A stretch of 8,510 bases of DNA from Anaerolineales bacterium (GTDB lineage Bacteria; Chloroflexota; Anaerolineae; Anaerolineales; VGOW01): assembly GCA_919901875.1 (NCBI GenBank), contig CAKKQG010000235.1, positions 1 to 8,510 on the forward strand, given 5' to 3'. The position numbers and the translations under genes were made by a program. Within the stretch, counting starts at the first letter, position 1. Each line of letters begins with the position of its first letter. The notes below the pieces were generated by a model. The model had not been told where the DNA came from. It worked only from the letters and a program-made list of their open reading frames with translations, and made no database searches. Positions 6,105 to 8,510 of the stretch are shown here, in pieces.

Positions 6105-6593
6105 ATGCTTGCCGAAAAATACCGCTCTCAAATTGAATCGACTCTCGCCAAATATCCCGCCGATCAAAAACGATCTGCGGTGATGCAGCTTCTCTACATC
6201 GCCCAATCCGAATACGGCTACGTCACCAAAGAGGCAATGCAGGAAGTCGCGGATATTTTAGAAATCGAACCGACACAAGTCGCTTCGATTGTCGGCTTCT
6301 ACTCGCTCTATTACGATCACAAAGCGGGTGAGCATCACATTCAAGTTTGCACCGACTTACCGTGCGCCTTGCGCGGCGCGGATAAATTTGCCGAAGACTT
6401 GTGCGCCAAGTTTGGCGTGAAGTTAGGTGACACCACGAAGGATGGCAAGTTCACTATCGAAGGTGTGATGTGTCTTGCTGCCTGCGACAAAGCGCCGATG
6501 TTCCAAGTGCAGAACAAAGAAGGCATTAAGTATTACGAGAACCAAACGGTAGAGTCGGCGGCGAAGGTGATGGAAGAGTTGGGAAAGAAATAG
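6105..6593 (+). CDS. nuoE: NADH-quinone oxidoreductase subunit E (24-kDa, [2Fe-2S] N1a)
   Basis: This 162-aa subunit of the NADH-oxidising arm of complex I has a thioredoxin-like fold and carries the [2Fe-2S] cluster N1a. The four ligands are present as C82 and C87 in VCTDLPCALRG and C123 and C127 in VMCLAACDKAP. The N-terminal helical part contains the family pattern SAVMQLLYIAQSEYGYVTKEAMQEVAD at 24-50 and VASIVGFYSLYY at 59-70. Length matches the family. No strong ribosome binding site is seen before ATG 6105, but the family start fits. It follows the repeat array and precedes nuoF by 5 nt, its structural partner in the flavoprotein dimer. Confidence 0.97.
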   Translation: MLAEKYRSQIESTLAKYPADQKRSAVMQLLYIAQSEYGYVTKEAMQEVADILEIEPTQVASIVGFYSLYYDHKAGEHHIQVCTDLPCALRGADKFAEDLCAKFGVKLGDTTKDGKFTIEGVMCLAACDKAPMFQVQNKEGIKYYENQTVESAAKVMEELGKK

Positions 6594-6598
6594 AGATT

Positions 6599-7909
6599 AT
6601 GGAACACATTGTTTTGCGTCATCGTGATATTCCCGATCTGCACAAGTTAGACGTTTATATTAAGAATGGTGGCTTCGAGGCGTTTAAGAAAGTGGTCACG
6701 ACCATGAAGCCGGAAGAGGTGATCAAGGTCGTTCAGGATTCGGGCTTGCGCGGCAGAGGCGGCGCGGGCTTTCCGACAGGAACGAAGTGGTCATTCCTCA
6801 CCAAGAATCGCCCGACGTATTACGTTGTGTGCAATTCCGATGAATCGGAACCCGGCACATTTAAAGATCGGGAGATCATGGAGAAGAATCCGTTTCAACT
6901 TTTGGAAGGGATCATGATCGCCGCGTATGCCGCCAAAGCCAATGTGGCTTACAACTATTTGCGCGGCGAGTTTTGGCAAGTCGCAAAATTTCAGGACGAG
7001 TGCATCGCCGAATTACGCGCCCAAGGTTTTCTTGGGAAGAATCTTTTCGGCACAAATTATTCGCTCGACGTTTTCACTCATCTCGGCGCAGGCGCATACA
7101 TCTGTGGTGAAGAGAGCGCGTTGTTGGAATCGCTTGAGGGTAAACTCGGACAGCCACGACTGAAGCCGCCATTCCCCGCCGACAAAGGTTTGTATGAGAT
7201 GCCAACGGTGGTGAACAATACCGAGACTCTCACTAACGTACCGATGATCATCACGAAAGGCGCCGAGTGGTATAAGTCTATCGGCGTTCCTAACAGCGCG
7301 GGGACGAAAGTGATGTGCGTTTCGGGTCATGTTAATAAACCGGGCAATTACGAATTTGCTTTTGGTCTTACGCTGAGGCAGCTGATTTACGATCATTGTG
7401 GCGGCGTGCCAAGCGGCAAAAAGGTGAAGGCCGTGATGTTGTCGGGCGCGTCGTCTGTGGTGTTGTCTGGATCCGATGACATCTTGGATATGGCGCTCGA
7501 TTACGACTCGGTTGCGAAGAAAGGTTCCGCGCTTGGTTCGGCATCTATCATCGTGATGGATGAGACGGTGGATATGTCGTGGGTGTTGCTCAAGACGTGT
7601 CGATTCTTCAAACATGAGTCGTGCGGCAAATGCACGCCGTGTCGTGAAGGCACATATTGGATGCTCAACATCATGGAGCGCGTCGGCAAGAATCAAGTGA
7701 CGAAAGCCGACATTGATTTGCTCAACAACGTAGCGAGTCAAATTCAGGGCAAGTGTTTATGCCCGCTTGGCGAGTTTGCGGTGACGCCGATGCTTTCGGG
7801 TTTAAAAATTTTCCGCGCCGATTTTGATTCGCACGCAACGGATGCTAAAGCGGCGGCGAAACCGGCGCCTGCTAAAGCTGCGCCGAAGAAGGAAGCGGTG
7901 GCGGGATAA
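6599..7909 (+). CDS. nuoF: NADH-quinone oxidoreductase subunit F (51-kDa, FMN and NADH site)
   Basis: This 436-aa subunit binds NADH and FMN and carries [4Fe-4S] cluster N3, the entry point of electrons into complex I. The NADH/FMN glycine-rich motif GLRGRGGAGFPTGTKW is at 49-64. The FMN-site block VVCNSDESEPGTFKDR is at 76-91. GAYICGEESALLESLEGKLG is at 165-184. The N3 ligands are C342, C345 and C348 in SCGKCTPCREGT, plus C388 in KCLCPLGEFA. C386, two residues earlier, is an additional cysteine. Residues 413-436 form an Ala/Lys/Pro-rich tail (AKAAAKPAPAKAAPKKEAVAG) beyond the conserved fold, probably disordered. The gene starts 5 nt after nuoE and is followed after 4 nt by a small non-nuo gene. 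nuoG is not seen within the window. Confidence 0.98.
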   Translation: MEHIVLRHRDIPDLHKLDVYIKNGGFEAFKKVVTTMKPEEVIKVVQDSGLRGRGGAGFPTGTKWSFLTKNRPTYYVVCNSDESEPGTFKDREIMEKNPFQLLEGIMIAAYAAKANVAYNYLRGEFWQVAKFQDECIAELRAQGFLGKNLFGTNYSLDVFTHLGAGAYICGEESALLESLEGKLGQPRLKPPFPADKGLYEMPTVVNNTETLTNVPMIITKGAEWYKSIGVPNSAGTKVMCVSGHVNKPGNYEFAFGLTLRQLIYDHCGGVPSGKKVKAVMLSGASSVVLSGSDDILDMALDYDSVAKKGSALGSASIIVMDETVDMSWVLLKTCRFFKHESCGKCTPCREGTYWMLNIMERVGKNQVTKADIDLLNNVASQIQGKCLCPLGEFAVTPMLSGLKIFRADFDSHATDAKAAAKPAPAKAAPKKEAVAG

Positions 7910-7913
7910 GATC

Positions 7914-8189
7914 ATGTTGCAATCTCAGCGACCTTATTTCATTTGGAACGCTGATCTTTCTGACAGCGACGTGCGCGCCATCGTGGCAGGGAAGCGCGGC
8001 GATCTCGAAAAGATTCAGATGATCGCTCACATCATGCAGAACGCGCGCTTTGATGATGTGTGGAAATACATCCGATTGGATGACATTGTTTCCAATTGGG
8101 ATTTAGTGAAGCGGATGTTGTGGCCCAAAGAGTCAAAAGAATTGTGGCAATGGGCTTTGCAAATGTGGGGACGCCGTGTCAGTCCTTAA
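7914..8189 (+). CDS. Small DUF6922-like protein, copy 1 (function unknown)
   Basis: This 91-aa soluble protein starts 4 nt after the nuoF stop. It has RPYFIWNADLSDSDVRAIV at 6-24, then a helical centre with IQMIAHIMQNARFDDVWKYIRLDDI at 34-58, and a Trp-rich end with LWQWALQMWG at 77-86. The next gene encodes a clear relative with the same PYFIW start and F(D/E)D(V/I)WK motif. A more distant resemblance exists to the small protein encoded at 2030-2362, which is paired with a nucleotidyltransferase. By that analogy it may be the small partner of a toxin-antitoxin-like pair whose second gene has been lost. The frame extends upstream to 7824 but would then overlap nuoF, so ATG 7914 is preferred. 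No catalytic motif is seen. Confidence 0.75.
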   Translation: MLQSQRPYFIWNADLSDSDVRAIVAGKRGDLEKIQMIAHIMQNARFDDVWKYIRLDDIVSNWDLVKRMLWPKESKELWQWALQMWGRRVSP

Positions 8190-8217
8190 TGAGCTTGAGA
8201 GACTTTTGAAAGAGTGA
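8176..8217 (+). pseudogene. 13-codon remnant frame beginning MSVL, overlapping copy 1
   Basis: GTG 8176 starts a frame reading MSVLNELERLLKE and stopping at TGA 8215-8217. It overlaps the end of the preceding small gene by 14 nt. The frame offset is the same as for the second MSVL start (ATG 8495), which overlaps the second small gene. The equal arrangement and identical first four residues suggest the remaining stub of a partner gene, truncated when the pair was duplicated or deleted. It is short, so coincidence is possible. Confidence 0.4.
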
Positions 8218-8220
8218 AGT

Positions 8221-8510
8221 ATGCAGAACATGATTAGCAAAACGAATAAACCATACTTCATCTGGTGGGATCAAGATGTGACGGAAGATGATGTGCGTGA
8301 AGCTCTTAAGAGCGACAACTTATATACACGCATCACGTATATGAGCTACATCTTGAACGACGCGGAGTTTGAGGACATCTGGAAGTTTTTAAAAGTTAAA
8401 GATGTTCAGGAAAATTTTTGGCGTATCCGATGGCGCACTGCGACGATTCAAAACCAATGGCAACAGTTATTAACTTTGTTGGGGTACCCGCCTAATGAGT
8501 GTGCTGACCC
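8221..8510 (+). CDS. Small DUF6922-like protein, copy 2 (runs off window)
   Basis: The frame is open from ATG 8221 to the window end, giving 96 residues without a stop. KPYFIWWDQDVTEDDVREAL (10-29), YILNDAEFEDIWKFLKVKDV (43-62) and NQWQQLLTLLG (78-88) align with the preceding small protein over nearly its full length. The two are therefore tandem paralogues, but diverged enough that the duplication is not recent. A purine-rich GAAAGAG (8208-8214) lies 6 nt before the ATG. Since the conserved part is complete by about residue 90, the stop probably lies just beyond the window. A new frame (MSVLT) starts at 8495 inside its end, the same overlap style as the 2030-2362/2347-3018 pair. It is probably the small partner of that downstream gene. 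Function is unknown. Confidence 0.75.
   Translation, partial: MQNMISKTNKPYFIWWDQDVTEDDVREALKSDNLYTRITYMSYILNDAEFEDIWKFLKVKDVQENFWRIRWRTATIQNQWQQLLTLLGYPPNECAD
8495..8510 (+). CDS. Possible start of the next gene (MSVLT...), perhaps a nucleotidyltransferase
   Basis: ATG 8495 opens a frame overlapping the end of the second small gene, reading MSVLT before the window ends. From memory, many AbiEii-like nucleotidyltransferases with such small upstream partners begin with a similar M-x-(V/I)-L-T. Five codons cannot prove a gene, so the call rests on overlap geometry and on the parallel with the MSVL remnant at 8176. Confidence 0.35.

Noticed and set aside
7013..7741. 242-codon open frame on the - strand opposite nuoF
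   Set aside because: It lies entirely within a well-conserved nuoF. Its Arg/His-rich translation resembles no family, as expected of a frame mirrored from codon bias.
7824..7913. Longer version of small gene copy 1 starting within nuoF
   Set aside because: The extension is an Arg/Lys-rich read of the nuoF Ala/Lys/Pro tail in another frame. ATG 7914 gives the same layout as copy 2.

Overview
This window looks like chromosomal DNA from a bacterium of moderate GC content. It is most likely a member of the Chloroflexota, perhaps Anaerolineae. That placement is inferred from the style of the sigma factor (lysine-rich start, acidic stretch, long spacer between regions 1.2 and 2.1), the separate nuoC and nuoD genes, the small-protein/AbiEii gene pair, and the abundance of short palindromic intergenic repeats. 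No rRNA or other taxonomic marker confirms it. All genes lie on the + strand.

Layout. (1) Positions 1-1975 hold the 3' end of a gene that is probably DNA primase (dnaG), overlapping a complete housekeeping sigma-70 factor gene (rpoD). (2) Positions 2030-3018 hold an overlapping two-gene module. It encodes a small DUF6922-like protein and an AbiEii/AbiGii-type nucleotidyltransferase, the typical arrangement of a toxin-antitoxin-like pair. (3) Positions 3134-7909 hold a sigma-70-type promoter followed by nuoA, nuoB, nuoC, nuoD, nuoE and nuoF. These encode four proteins of the quinone-side and connecting parts of respiratory complex I (A, B, C, D) and two of the NADH-oxidising arm (E, F). (4) Positions 7914-8510 hold, where nuoG might be expected, two tandem small genes encoding mutually similar proteins of about 90 aa. 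A 13-codon reading frame starting MSVL lies after the first. A second MSVL start overlaps the second and runs off the window. This looks like another small-protein/partner module, partly duplicated and decayed, directly behind nuoF.

The most striking non-coding feature is that each of the five larger gaps bordering rpoD, the nucleotidyltransferase and the nuo genes (after rpoD, the nucleotidyltransferase, nuoA, nuoB and nuoD) is filled by a different inverted repeat that overlaps or almost touches the upstream stop codon. The remaining junctions are overlaps or gaps of 3-5 nt, except for the 31-nt B-C gap, which holds the MSVL remnant. The element after nuoB is bracketed by two near-copies of the last codons of nuoB (Thr-Lys-Trp-Lys-stop). 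This suggests that it inserted at the nuoB end and duplicated its target. The repeat after nuoD is built of 8-bp units arranged head-to-tail and then inverted.

No tRNA, rRNA, CRISPR array or complete insertion sequence was seen, and no gap without a gene exceeds about 180 bases.
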